Shown here: positions 37,320 to 49,370 of the stretch, piece after piece
Layout of the letters: each line of letters begins with the position of its first letter
Position numbering within the stretch: the first letter of the stretch is position 1
Assembly (NCBI RefSeq): GCF_001625215.2
Contig: NC_030383.2
Span: 64,098,949 to 64,162,948, forward strand
Length of the DNA stretch: 64,000 nucleotides
Direction of reading: 5' to 3'
Origin: Daucus carota subsp. sativus
Lineage: Eukaryota; Streptophyta; Magnoliopsida; Apiales; Apiaceae
The notes under the pieces: model-generated
What the model was told of the DNA's origin: nothing
Databases searched by the model: none
The model's input: the letters and a program-made list of their open reading frames with translations, nothing else
Program-made: the position numbers and the translations under genes

Positions 37320-38880
37320 CTGTGAATTGTACCAAAATACCGAAAGGATCAGAGAGCTTCTTTAATATATTAAAAATCTTCATCTAATCAAAGGACAAGT
37401 ATTTTTGACTTAATACAACTATTTTTTAATAGTCACACTCAGACACCTAAGCAGTTGTTACCATGATGATCATCTACAAGGTGACAAGCGTTGTGGGATA
37501 ACAAGAACTGATGTTGATTAAGAGTTTGAGGATGATAACAACAGAAATTGATGCTGATCAAAAGCTCCTAGAGGAAATCAAAAGCAAGAAGCAGATAACT
37601 GTCTTGTTGACGAAGTAAAAGCTTGGTGATAATCAAAAGCACGAGGCTTTTCATGGTAATTATCATAACAAGCCGCAGCTAAAATACACTATATAAAATT
37701 CATGTACCATTCATGAAGACAAGTATATCCAGTCACTAGCATTTTTATATCAATTGTATATCTTTTACAATAAGCCATATTTAAAATAAAAAACAGCTAA
37801 CCAGTAATACAATTACAAACAAAAAAAATTAGAGAACTTTTTTTTTATGAACAGACAAATATGGTAAATAAAATATTTTTTTAAACATCATCTTCTCTAC
37901 ACGTGTCAACAAACCAACTAAATCCGTATGATGAACTATTTTCCCGTATGTCTAGGTTCTTCTCCCTTCGTCTTGCAGGAGGTTCATATATGTGTAACCA
38001 ACATTGTACATCTGTCCACTTGGTTCTACAGGTTCAGGGTCTGATAGAGAGAACTATAGTCTAGCATTCCGAGCTACAAGTCTGTATTTGCTTCTGGATG
38101 TGCCCATGATAAGGGCCTCTCTTGATCAAAAAATCTGGGAGTCCTCATAGTACCCCCATCAGGAAAAGCAATATGAGGTGTTCGGCTATTCACGTAGTTT
38201 TCTTGAAAAGGCCTTCGAGTCAAGAAAATTGAGGCAAGGCCACTCATTCCGCCTCATGAGGAAAAGCCACTCAAATACTCAATATCATTCCTTTTTTTAG
38301 CGCACTCTACAGTGTTTCTTCGTTGTTTCCACACTCAACTTGAGAAATAAGACCTTGGCCTGCAATGCGAAAGAATATCAATTCCTTATAACTGTTCACG
38401 TGGTAAGAAGTTTCAAAATTCAGAATGAAAACTTAAGTAAAAACTCTCATACTAACACATATTATGCAAACATGTGCTTTATATAAATGTAGGACCTACT
38501 CTCTAAAATAAGATGCAAGTTACAGAAATGAACACAATTACTCGATAAAAAGTTTTAAGGAGTGTATCAAAAAAGACAAAAAAATGGTTAAAGCATATGC
38601 AGTTCCTTTTCCTAACATCATCTGCATATGAACTACACCATCAAATTCAAAAAATGATAGAAAGAATAATCTAATGAACTAGCAAGGCTATAATAGAAAC
38701 TTAAAAAGCAACAAATCAACAATGGAACCAGAACCCAAATAACAAACACTTTGAAAAAGCTAATATTGATGAAAATTTGGAATGTAATGAAGTTCAAAGG
38801 AAAAAAAAGGCATACACCCCTAAATACTTGATACCACACATTTTCTTAGTGCACCCTAAAATACTCAAGACCTAATTAAT
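37320..38880 (-). other. Decayed 3' part of MBD-array unit 1
   Basis: No intact coding. Segments here (about 37680-37800, 38285-38380 and 38400-38560) are divergent copies of sequences at 47.8-50.9 kb and 51.2 kb. They include a short exon-like piece after a good acceptor (TTGCAG|GCCAAGGTC near 38360) that quickly meets a stop in the frame the paralogs share. Confidence 0.55.
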
Positions 38881-39055
38881 TGGATTTAGCATGCTGAGTT
38901 GTACTCATCCAAATAGTTATCTTGAGAAAATTGCAAAATCCTCCAAATTGCTGGCAACAGAGATGAAAATTGTAACTACAAGAACTATAGTTCTGAAGAA
39001 ACACCAACTTTATAAGGCTAAAATGAAGTGCCAATATTTTGGAGAAAGAACATAC

Positions 39056-39166
39056 CTTATCAACATAGCCCTCATGGGTGTTACGAGGTACCTCCTCCAC
39101 AACCCAACCTTCTGGTAGCTTGTAAGGGGAGCTAAATGGGGTCTTTCTAGCAGGAACAATCACCAT
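39056..39166 (-). pseudogene. Methyl-CpG-binding-domain (MBD) first-half exon, isolated copy
   Basis: A 37-codon exon begins MVIVPARKTPFSSPY and contains KLPEGWVVEEVPR followed by YVDK, then a GT donor. The LPxGWxVE...DK pattern is the first half of a plant MBD domain. The second half (expected to begin YYxEP) was not found downstream, so this is an incomplete gene or gene fragment. Immediately upstream an acceptor joins to a frame that stops after five codons. Expression cannot be judged. Confidence 0.5.
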
Positions 39167-39169
39167 TTT

Positions 39170-40171
39170 GTACTTATTTGGGCCTTTTCATCTGCAAGTT
39201 TCAGCATCTGGCAACAAGCCAGCGATAGTCGATATATATACAGATTTAGTTAAGTCGACAGCTTTCAATATCTTATTTGAGGCTATGTACAATCTAACAC
39301 TTGAGTTTTTTAGGCAACTCTAATTTACATCATGTTTATCACTTTATTTCAAATTAAAGGGCTACTAAACAAAACAAGGGTTCTATTTGGAGAAGCAGTA
39401 GCGCCTTGGTCTAATATTTTAAGGTTCCCGGTCCCTGTCCATCAATGTCCAGGACCATTTAACCGGCCATCATTTTCCTGATTGGCACAAAATTATAGCC
39501 GGAAGGTACTTCCACTTCCACCTATAATTTTTGGCTGGAAGGCACTTCTTTATCTAGCTATACATTTTAGCTGGTAGGGGAGGGTAAAAGTTCCCTGGAC
39601 ATCAATGGCCACAATATAAATTCTAGTTAGGATTAAGCATATTCCTAATAAGATTTCACTGATTGTGAGAAAATGCATACACAAATATGGTGCAACATAG
39701 TAAATTAAGAGTATATTTGAACTCTTATCTATTTCTATTGTTTAATTATAATAATTTTTGTGATAATTGCACATTTCCACTGACAACATCATTTAGAAGA
39801 TGGAGTGTGCTAATCATATGTGGCACAACAATTTAATTATCTAGTCGTCATCTATACAAACATGTTAGCTGAATCAACAGTATATATATGACATTAATTG
39901 GGATTACTTGCTTACGAAGATGCAATTCTAGCACTAAAGTGTAATTAAGAAGGCCTTTTGCATGAGTACTAAAGATAGATCGACTTGACTTATTACAAGG
40001 CTCATTGTTCAGTGCTACTCTTGAGACACCAAATGAAGGGCAAATCACATAGTCTTCATTAAAATAAGAGTTAATGTTTAAATAATAGATTATATAATTT
40101 TTTGTCACTAGCTAGATATACCAATAAACTACAAAAATAAGTTTAGATTAAAAGGTTGTCCTGACACTTAC
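39170..40171. other. Non-coding spacer between MBD and PAP pieces
   Basis: AT-rich. Inverted CCTATAATTTTTGGCTGGAAGG/CATTTTAGCTGGTAGGGGAGGG-like words occur near 39480-39590. A short minus frame near 39900-40080 has no recognisable homology. Confidence 0.35.
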
Positions 40172-40492
40172 ATTTGGAACAACCCGAAGATATATAGGAG
40201 CATAAACGAGATTAATCAATATTCCTTGGAACTTGAATTTCATTACTGGGACATAAGGATCCACAATAGTTTGCAGATTTGTAACTTCATCCATTTTAGC
40301 CAAAATTTTACGCAAGGAGGAAAAAAATTCCTGTAGAGAAAAGAACGCAAACAACCAAATTAATTTAACACGATATTCTGGTACTTGCCATATTTATCTC
40401 CTACTTAAAGAAATTTATATTTCACGTACCTCTAGTCTCACATTATAAGGCCCAACACACAAGGTGTCTAAGTCAGCTCCAGGACCATGTAC
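40172..40492 (-). pseudogene. Two-exon poly(A) polymerase fragment with a lost catalytic aspartate
   Basis: Exons 40492-40430 (21 codons) and 40330-40172 (53 codons) have intact GT-AG borders, both phase 0. They encode VHGPGADLDTLCVGP and, further on, FFSSLRKILAKMDEV and VPVMKFKFQGILINLVYA. These are the nucleotidyltransferase core of a canonical nuclear poly(A) polymerase, which adds poly(A) tails to pre-mRNA. The first two metal-binding Asp are kept (GADLD). In the normally following (S/I)-I-D-L-L-Y-A motif the third Asp is Asn. No other PAP domain is present within several kb. It lies in frame downstream of the MBD exon at 40769-40901, so it may be spliced to it. Confidence 0.75.
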
Positions 40493-40768
40493 CTAATTTT
40501 AATAGGAATAAGCTTTTGAATCTCAAAATGCCTTCTTATCATTTTTCGCATGAAGTTTTCTAGTTAAAACATACACACACAGATATAACCCCACTCACAA
40601 TCCAAATCAAACCAATCATAAGAGATATCAAGCTGAATTGTGACGCAGGTGCACATAAACACAAGTGGCCGAACCAATAAGAGCCTAACTCAGACTGAAC
40701 TTCGATTGAGCCGGAATATTGAAAACATGATTAGAGAAGTTAAATGAGTAGGGAAATGGAAAGAGGAC

Positions 40769-43070
40769 CTTGTCAATATGAGATGCGTCAGCGCGAGGCA
40801 CCTCCTCAACCTCCCAACCTTCCGGTAGTTTGAAACCACCAGATCTGAACGGTAGAGGCGGTGGCGGAGGAGGAGGATTGTAGACTACCAAAGTCCCTGG
40901 CCTGCACAGAGAAGGGCGGTCAATTGCAGCATATAGTGAATGAACATGTTGCAAAAACTACGGGAGAAAACAAAGAAAGAAGACATGCACTCTTACCCAA
41001 CTATCTATAGTAAACTGCAAGAAACTACCGAACTATCCATGTGTCGATTATAGACAAACAAAGAAAGAGAAACTATAGGTCGCACATGCATTATAACTCA
41101 ACTTAATTAAGTGCAACCCAAATTAATGTAAACTACAGGAGGTTTTAATGTGCATTATTGCTCGAAAGTTCAAATTTAAATTTTCATTGGTATTACTGAT
41201 TCCTTTTAACATACATTCCTACCCAACTATCGATAGTAATACTTCATGTTCATGAGTTGTCAACAGCGAGAACTTATATTTATGCCACCTAAAAGGCCGC
41301 CTAATGGAGTTTATTGACTATTTATTATATTATTTAGTTTTGATACTTGGATTTGACACCACAAACAATCAAATAACACCAGAATATGATGATGTCTAGC
41401 TTCAAGGTTTTCGCTTTACTCATACATAAAAAAAATTTCTTTCTTCTTAATACTCTCTGATCCCATCAAATGTAAGCAAGGAAAAAAGTATAATCAAAAA
41501 GTTTTCTTTACATGATTTTCAAGTTATGTACTTGGTAATAGGTACAAGACAACAAATTTCTAAGGACATAACCATATCAACCCCTAACTAAATTCAATAA
41601 TCAATTAACATGGAATAATTTCATTATATAAAAGTAAATTAATATTACCTTAAAATATGTACCGCGGACATTTGATTCTCAATATTTTTTGGAGCATTTT
41701 CTTCATTATTTCCCTGAAGTACCTCATTTATAGGTGTTAGCTGAACATGAAAGAATATGATAGGGGAGTTATATTAAAAAAATCTATCATAAATCATTTT
41801 GAAGATATCAGATATATTCTATATGGAAATTATAGAGAAAAAATTCAATGTTTGTCACAATAAAATTGTGAGCTTATCATTGGAGATATGTTTCCAAAAT
41901 TCTATGTAGATTCAAGATTTTACCATTAGCAACATTTTCATTTCCTCTTTCATTCTGAAATCCTCGTCTTCCCTGCCACTTGTTATCCACCCTAGCCAAT
42001 ATAAATAGAAAAAATTATTCACAAGTCACAAATAAAAAAAATAAAGCTGAGCAAGTACATGAAATGTGACCTAGTTACAATCCAAAGCAAATAATAGTAC
42101 TTGTCCGTAAAATATATAGTATCTATTATAATTGGGACTAATAAGAAGGTCTATGAAATCGAACTTATTAAATAATCGACTATCCATTTATGAAGGTGTA
42201 CAACTACTATATTAATAATATTTAATGTTAAAATTAGAGTCTCATGCTCCTACTGAGTTGTTTTGCTTTAAAGGGTACATAAACAAAAAGACAATTAATT
42301 ATACTCGCAAAATAAAACTGCGCACAAAATTTTATATTTTACAAAAAGAGAGTAGACATGACAACAAAAATCAATCATATCATGTAAACAACTATATATA
42401 TTAACATATAGTTAGTAGGCCATATAAAGCTTTTAATTCTGAATTAGCAAAATATAAATCTAATTTTTTTTTGAAAAAGTTGACTAAGACTAAATTATAC
42501 TTACAACACTAACACAACACACAATATTTCATATATTGCTATGGTATGTTTTCACTTATATCCTTGTAATTTTCATTTGATAGAATCAGCCTCTATTTGA
42601 TACACCAAGAACAACCCCCATCCCAAAAATCTGAAATAACGTCTACAAAGAGAAAATTATCAATTCAATACTCATCATAAAGTAAATTAATTAAAAATAA
42701 AAAAACTACTGTCCTTCATGTTGAATATTTATAAATCACAAATGCAACTTAACAATCATATTACAATTACATTTTCAGATACAAACATATACTGAAAATT
42801 AGATATAAATTTGCTAAAAAATTAATTAAAAGTTTGGAATCAACATAAGAAATCCTAAACATAACAGTAACGCTAAATCCAGGTTTTCCAACGAAAAAAA
42901 AGATTCACAAAAAAAAATATAATCAAAAGCAATGATAAAATTTTATAGAAATGTATATAGATATCACCTTTGCGGTCCTCTGGTTCTTTATTTTGAGACT
43001 CTCCCAACTCGTTGTCCAGAGATTCATCAATAATGGAGGCGCCGCCGCGGCAACCTCTGATAAAAGCCAT
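40769..43070 (-). pseudogene. MBD/CW-type methyl-DNA reader, copy A, disrupted
   Basis: Five exons on the minus strand: 43070-42968 (starts MAFIRGCRGGASIIDESLD), 42642-42505 (CW-like), 41991-41924, 41740-41649 and 40901-40769. The last encodes NPPPPPPPLPF then KLPEGWEVEEVPR...HIDK, the first half of an MBD domain. Phases fit across all five exons. The second exon resembles the first half of a CW zinc finger (the paralog reads CLGCIKWRLIPS) but contains three in-frame TAG codons here. It is 138 bases, so skipping it restores frame. The second half of the MBD is missing; the next in-phase exons belong to a PAP fragment. Plant CW-MBD proteins bind methylated DNA in the nucleus. Confidence 0.6.
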
Positions 43071-43757
43071 AAGTATAAGTGTATAACCCTAGACGCTAGA
43101 CAACAGGAAGAGGGACTTATATACCGTTTAATTTTTATTTAGGCCCATTTGTTCATGGGTAAATGAGCCCATTGAAGAATAAGTTGGAAAAGAGATTTTT
43201 ATATAGTTTGATTTTAATTTTTTAGGGCCCATATGTTTAAGAGTGAACAAGCCCAGTGAAGTGAATAAAAGAGTGTTTGGCAACTTTTTTTTGTCCACGC
43301 TATTTTTATAGAAGTGAATAGTAATAGAATTACAAGCAGTAACAATTATACTTTTATACACTTTTTTACATAAATGAATATCCTCATGAATTATTTATAT
43401 TTATATTTACGATTAACTAAATAATATTTGTTAATAATATCTATATCATTTTTCATAAATTACACGTTATTAAAATTAAAATGATTGTGAATTTTACATC
43501 AAAATAACATGAGATTATTAATTAAAAATGAACTAATATAACAAAAAATTATGCAAAAGACATATAAACTAATCAAATAATGAGTGTTAAGTAATGATAT
43601 TTTTTCCCAAAATTTTGAATTAATAATAATTAATCTTGAAAAACAATGAATTGTGTCATTTAAAATTTTTTATTTTAACAAACAATATCATCCGTTGAAT
43701 ATTTAGATTTATCACTCCATCAAAATTTTACTCACCAAAACAAACGACTTCTTAGTT
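41330..43757. repeat. Segmental duplication, block A (paralog of 52030-54301)
   Basis: Long collinear similarity to block B runs from the words TTGACACCA..ATCAAATAA near 41350 / 52050, through MBD exons 4-1, to CTTAGTT at 43757 / 54301. The AT-rich upstream region (GATATTTTTT, TTAATCTTGAAAAACAATGAA) is shared. Many small differences show it is not recent. Confidence 0.85.
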
Positions 43758-45274
43758 TTTTTTGACGAAAAGCTAGAGATTTTATTAACTTTTTTTAAAA
43801 AAAAAGATAAGCAGACAATTTTACTAATCACAATTTTACTAATCACAGTTCACAGCCTCCAACAAGAAGCTGGGAAGAAAACAGAAGACAGCAGACCTAG
43901 AGAAAACAGAACATGAAGCAAGCATACCAACGCTAACCAAACACAACCAACCTAAACTACTTATTAACCTTGACAGCCGGAACATACAACTACAGCTGAA
44001 GCATTCTAGAGAACCACCTAAATAGCGACCTAAGCATCCAGCGAAGAGAAATCTATCTGCCAAACCTGCATGGAACACCTCTTCGTGCTCAGCTACTTCC
44101 TCCACATCCTGAGCTCCAAGCATGCCACCATTGACTCCCACGGCTCCATTGACACCATACATTGATCAATTTATAGTGCTGATGCTTGCAAAACTAAGCA
44201 AGATATTTACAATGATGACTGTGACATCAATTCAAGAGCTGAGCAGCAAAATTTCTTGAAAGCTCGGCCAAAGATTTGAAATTTATGGAGCTGGACATGC
44301 ATTGGTTCTAAGAGCCAATGGAGGAGCAACCTGAAGAAGTTGATTAGGAACATTAATACTCGCCAATGTAAACTATTATCAAAATCTGCTATAACCAGGC
44401 TGCAATAAATCTATTTCTTCTTGCACCTTCTTTTGCTAGCCAAACAGCAGAGGAGTTTAGCCGCCTGGGAATATAAGAAATATTGACTTTGTGCAAGGCA
44501 TCATTAAGCTAAAGGAATTGAAGATTTTTTTCCCATAATGATCCAGATTTCAACTTGAGAACATTATTAACTAGCACAGAACAGTCAGAAAGGAGCATGC
44601 ATTCATGCAAGAAATTTATTAACTTAACTCCATCTCAATACAAGCTTGAATATTGATAGTAATAGATGACCTATCAAAACTACGACTAGGTATAAATACA
44701 ATTCCCTAAGCAAACTGATGAGCAACCATATATGTAGAACACTTGACAGATAACAATTGAACATTGTCTAGACACTGCATAAAACTTCGACATTCCGAAT
44801 AATCACTCCAAAATGAGACCGCATTGGAATTGCAGACCTGATGGCTTGAACCACAACCAAGCAATCAGACTCGAGGGTAACTGATAACCATTTCTTCTGA
44901 TCAATCCAGCTTAATTAAGCCTTCCTTCACAGCTATGGCCTCCGCAAAAACTGGGCTAATGCACTCCGACTTAGTTAAGACTTTTGTTTCTATCAATCTT
45001 CTATCTGAATCTCTAGCGACCATGCATTCCGAAACCAACTTCAGAAATAGTTGCATCAACGGAAACCTTAACTGTGTTTGGTTGGGGCTTTGCCCAGGAA
45101 GTAACTCCATCTCTATTAGCCTGTGGTTCAAGAAGAATGCTATAAGACCTGCTGCGATTGTAAATTGTGTAAGCCTGTGTTTCGCTGCTGCTACTATCTT
45201 GTTAACAGATGAGAATTTCTGATTCCAAACTAGATCCTTGCGAGCCCTCCAGATGGCCCAACACAGCGTCTGCA
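43758..45274 (-). mobile_element. 5'-truncated LINE (non-LTR retrotransposon) with RNase H tail
   Basis: On the minus strand the reading LCWAIWRARKDLVWNQKF near 45230, then ARDSDRRLIETKVLTKSE, FAEAIAVKEGL, LESDCLVVVQAIRS and (after a frameshift) YMVAHQFA is the end of a plant LINE ORF2 with its RNase H domain. The 3' end is AATAAAATCTCTAGC..TCGTC followed by a run of A at 43758. TAGTT occurs at both borders, compatible with a short target duplication. Block B has the uninterrupted site near 54300. Confidence 0.8.
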
Positions 45275-45908
45275 TAGTTAAATTCATTAAATTAGATATA
45301 AGCTTCACACACTAAATATATAAATAGTATAGTAATGATTTAACAAGAAAATAAACTCAACACACTTTTTCTTAGTAGATAAAGCTACGGCTTATTCTTT
45401 ATAACAAATTCACGCTACAGCATGCAAAGAGCCTCACTTCTGTGTTTTACAAACTTGTATATCTTACTACGCATGCAAGCAGTACCATAATAAGCCTGTC
45501 TAACACCTGCACACCTATTCACTTATGTATGTTTACAATTAATAAACCTGCTTCATATTTCTACAGCCCACCATAATTTTAGGATATATATATTGAATAC
45601 ACATTTATGCAGCTGCTCTCCTTATCTTTATTTTTCAACCTTCCATTTATTCAAGCCGTGTGTAGCCTACCTTGTTTTAAGGAATCCAAGCTGGTTCATG
45701 CATGCACGTAGTCTTGATTTTGAGTTTACACAAAGCAAGCTGTTATAGTTAATAACATGGACTAAATAAAAATCCTTCAGAGTTGTCCAGCGGCTTCGAT
45801 TTCACTGCTGCATCTTTTATTTTTCTGCCTTTCATACTACTACATCTGTTTTCAAGATTTGCTGATATTATTTACCTTCCAGAGAGTTTGACTTCTAAGT
45901 TCTAACAG
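45275..45908. other. Spacer between LINE and PDR fragment A
   Basis: AT-rich, no coding frame supported. Its first bases continue the block A/B similarity (TTGAATTAGATAT-like). Confidence 0.4.
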
Positions 45909-46320
45909 AAGTGAGTTCAGTTTCTGCAGAACCGCAACTGGGGATGGATTTCGCGTAGCACTACAGATCATCAGCCCTGGATCAGTAATCCAAGAATTTA
46001 ATTAGTGTGAGTTTTGAATTGAGGGGGTCTAGTATCATGTTCCCAGTCTAATTGATTCCTGTTTTTATTAGCAGAAAAACCAGGTTTTAGTGAAGGAGTT
46101 GAGAGTCCCACCTTCAGGGCGAAAGACCTTTATTTCGTGACAGAGTATTCTCAGCCGACATGGGACAGTTCAAGTACTCTTGCTTATGGAAACGATGGTT
46201 AGTTACTGGAGAAGTCCGGATTACAATCTTGTTTGATACTTTTTTACCTTGGCTGCTGCACTCAAGGTCGGGACAATATTCTGGAAAGTGGGCACCAAAA
46301 GGTCAATCTCAATTGCTTCA
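45909..46320 (+). pseudogene. PDR/ABCG transporter gene fragment A
   Basis: Broken translation gives RLGMDFA-like sequence, then after an intron [27 protein letters not shown]-type and KVGTIFWKVG-type words of the linker/second transmembrane half of a full-size ABCG (PDR) transporter. Frameshifts and stops are present, and an intron with GT-AG ends is retained. A second copy lies at 55960-56432. Confidence 0.75.
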
Positions 46321-46619
46321 CGAACTTTATACTAGATTTCTAGTATAATGTGAAACTAAAAAAGAAAGAAAACAATATTAGTTAAAATTTCAGTAACTTG
46401 TAGTACACCTTCGATCATAAAACATACCAGTTTTTATGATATTTAGTGAAAAGTTTTTATGATGGTTAGTTAGGATGTATTTTTTCCTATGACGGCATCA
46501 GTGTCCATTTGAAACATTTTGCACACTGAACCGTAAAAGGGAATAATTACATAACAAACTAGAAGCTGATATTAATGTAGCTACTGAGATTTGGGACACA
46601 TACCAGTTGTTATAATGTA

Positions 46620-47030
46620 TCAAGAACAACCCCGGGTAAAAATCCCAAATAATGTCTGCATATAGAAATTAATCAATTCAATATACCATAGAATAAATCA
46701 ACCAAAAGTTAAAAGATGTGATTTATATTGAATACTTTCAAACTCAAAATAAAACTTCAAAATCAAATCAAAATTACATTTTTCAGGTATATCTGAATAT
46801 ATACCAAAAAAAGTCGGAATCAACATAATAGATCGTAAATAAAATCGTGTAACTAAGGCAGTTTCCACTAGATCTAGGTCATCTAGCAGCCAAAAAATTC
46901 ACTCTCACTAGAAAATCTTTTAAAAGCATCAAAATATTATATAATATTATAGAGATGTATATACATATAACCTTTCCAGTCTTGTGGTTCTTTATTGCAG
47001 CGTTGGTTGTGCAGCAACCTAACACCATGT
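46620..47030 (-). pseudogene. MBD/CW copy C, two exon remnants
   Basis: Exon 1-like sequence near 46970-47030 (AAAGAACCACAAGACTGGAAAG before a GT) and exon 2-like sequence near 46590-46660 (after TATGCAG, reading DIIWDFYPG) match copies A and B in order. The rest of the gene is missing. Confidence 0.5.
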
Positions 47031-47834
47031 TTATAAAGCTGCAGCTATACATTTATGTATGTAGGGATTATTTACAGCAGCAACCACAGGTTTTTAATCA
47101 TGACCATGTAGCATCTTCATTTGTATTTCATTTCTTAGCAAGATTCATTAAATTTGTAAACATGTTTTATTGTCTTTCTTAAAAACATATACTTTTCTTT
47201 TCTGAGATAGATTTATTGATGAACTTGCTCTGCCACCAGGGTTTCAAGTAAAGTCTTGTGACATCTTTAATTGTCTTTTCTGTTTTCTAAGCTAGATTCA
47301 TTGAATTTGGTAGACAAATTTTTCTATTAGATTTTTCAAACATATACTTTTCTTTTCTTGGCTAAACTACTCATCGTATTTGGGGTGCAGATTGTATTGA
47401 TTTTTTTTTTAGGATATTAAAAATCAAAGATATTCGATTAAGATTTTTAATAATATTTTGATATCAAATGACATTTAATGAAAATTTTAAATTTAATTAA
47501 AATTTATGTGGATACTCATCGATATGGATTTGAAACATTACTAGTTGATAAAAAGAGTATGCAATCTCAATACACAAAAATTGCACTACTTAAACAAACC
47601 CTTTAACAATACTACAAATATTTGTACATGTTCCAATCTATATATATTAGTCATTGTCTCGATAAAGAAGTTATATCTGGCCTTCCCCTCCAGCACCACT
47701 CCCTGAGAGCATTGACTGTCCAAGGGTTTCCAAGCCCTTGACAGTTCCAGCTTTATAATTTTCAGTTAATACCAAGACCTTCTACTTGATTTACACTAGG
47801 TCACAGCAAGCCTTGAAGGTGGTATCACAGTTAT
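47031..47834. other. Decayed array spacer
   Basis: AT-rich. Two copies of a word near 47190-47230 and 47280-47370 (CTTTTCTTTTCTxxGCTA/GATAGATTxATTGA) resemble sequence near 54310. No gene. Confidence 0.35.
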
Positions 47835-49370
47835 GCTTTAGCCGTGTTTCACAATTCAACATAATGATCATAATAAATGGGAAGCCATGCACCTGGAATC
47901 ATGGAAGTCGTCGTTTTCTTTGCTTTTCTTGAAATCCAAATAACCGCCTCAGGAAAATTATCTTATAAAAAAGAACAAGATTTCAAGTAGAAAAGATAGA
48001 TTGTTTGATATTAAATGTGGACATGAATGGCAATAAAATGCACTAAAATTTATGTATTATTCATGAAGAGAAGTATTCAACTACTGGCATTTTACAATAA
48101 CTGATATTTAAAAAATCAAACATAGCCAACAACAACAACAAGGAATAGTGAAATTTTTAATAACTTCTGCCCAACAAAATTCAAAATGTTTTAAAGAATG
48201 GCCTCTAACGACTACTTTCATCGTCTCTCACAATAACCCTTCTGCTACCATCCTTGGAGTGTTTCTATTCTACTCCACTGCTCCACACTGTCTCACTTGA
48301 TTTACTTTCTTTACACATGGTAAGCTTCAGTGTCACAAAAACAATAGCACAATTAACTTAACATATAACTTTTTGACTGTTTAGCTTCTAAGTAGGTAAC
48401 TAATCAGTCAATTATTTTTTATCTTTATTTGGCTACCTCTATTATCATACAATAATCTTGTCAAATGGGTTGTATCCTAAACCAAGTCGTTGCTAGCGCG
48501 TGGAGGATGCATGGAAAGAAAGTACTCAAACAACTGCAGTAGCAACAGTTGCATTGCACTTAAATAAACTCACATATTTGTAATATTAGTCACATTTATC
48601 TTTGGTCACGAGGTGCAAACTAGGTCATCTATGAGTCCTTAAGATAACCTGATCGAAATCAGAATTTGCTTCTCCGAGGAGTTTACATTTGTCTTCAGGA
48701 AAACACTTAACATAAAAATTATACTTCAGTCCTGTTTCACAATTCAACATAAAAATTATAATAAATGGAAGCCATGCACCCGGAATCATGGAAGTCATAG
48801 TTTTTTTTTTGCTTTCCTTGAAATCCAATCACCCACCTCAGTAAAACTATCTTATAAAAAAGAACAAGATTTCAAGTAGAAAAGATGGATTGTTTTCTAT
48901 TAAATGTGGACATGAATGGCAATAAAATACACTAAAATTTATGTATTATTCATGAAGAGAAGTATTCAACCACTGGCATTTTATAATAACTGATATTTAA
49001 AAAAGCAAAAAATGCTCAACAACAACAATAAGGAATAGTGAAATTTTTAATAACTTCTGCGCCCAACCAAATTCAAAATGTTTTAAAGAATGGCCTCTAA
49101 CCACTACTTTCATTTCATCGTCTCTCACAATAACCCTTATGCTACCATCCTTGGAGTGTTCTTACTTTACTCCACTGCTCCACACTGTCTCACTTTGATT
49201 TACTTTCTTTACACATGGTAAGCTCCAGTGTCACAAAACAAATAGAACAACCAACTTAACATATAACTTTTTAATGTGTAGCTTCTAAATAGGTAAATAA
49301 TCCGTCAATTATTGTTTATCTTTATTTGGCTACCTCTATTGTCATGCAACAATCTTGTCAAATGGGGTGT
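47835..49370. repeat. Direct tandem duplication, two copies of about 640 bases
   Basis: Copies lie at about 47835-48473 and 48718-49370. They share GGAAGCCATGCACC, AAAAAAGAACAAGATTTCAAG, TGTGGACATGAATGGCAAT, GGCCTCTAAC and AATCTTGTCAAATGG in the same order. A third divergent segment is at about 37680-37800. Non-coding. Confidence 0.9.

Noticed and set aside
43839..44162. 107-codon minus-strand frame with a Cys/Leu-rich product
   Set aside because: Lies in the non-coding 3' part of the LINE and has no homology I recognise.
44935..45222. 95-codon plus-strand frame
   Set aside because: Antisense to the LINE RNase H coding sequence.
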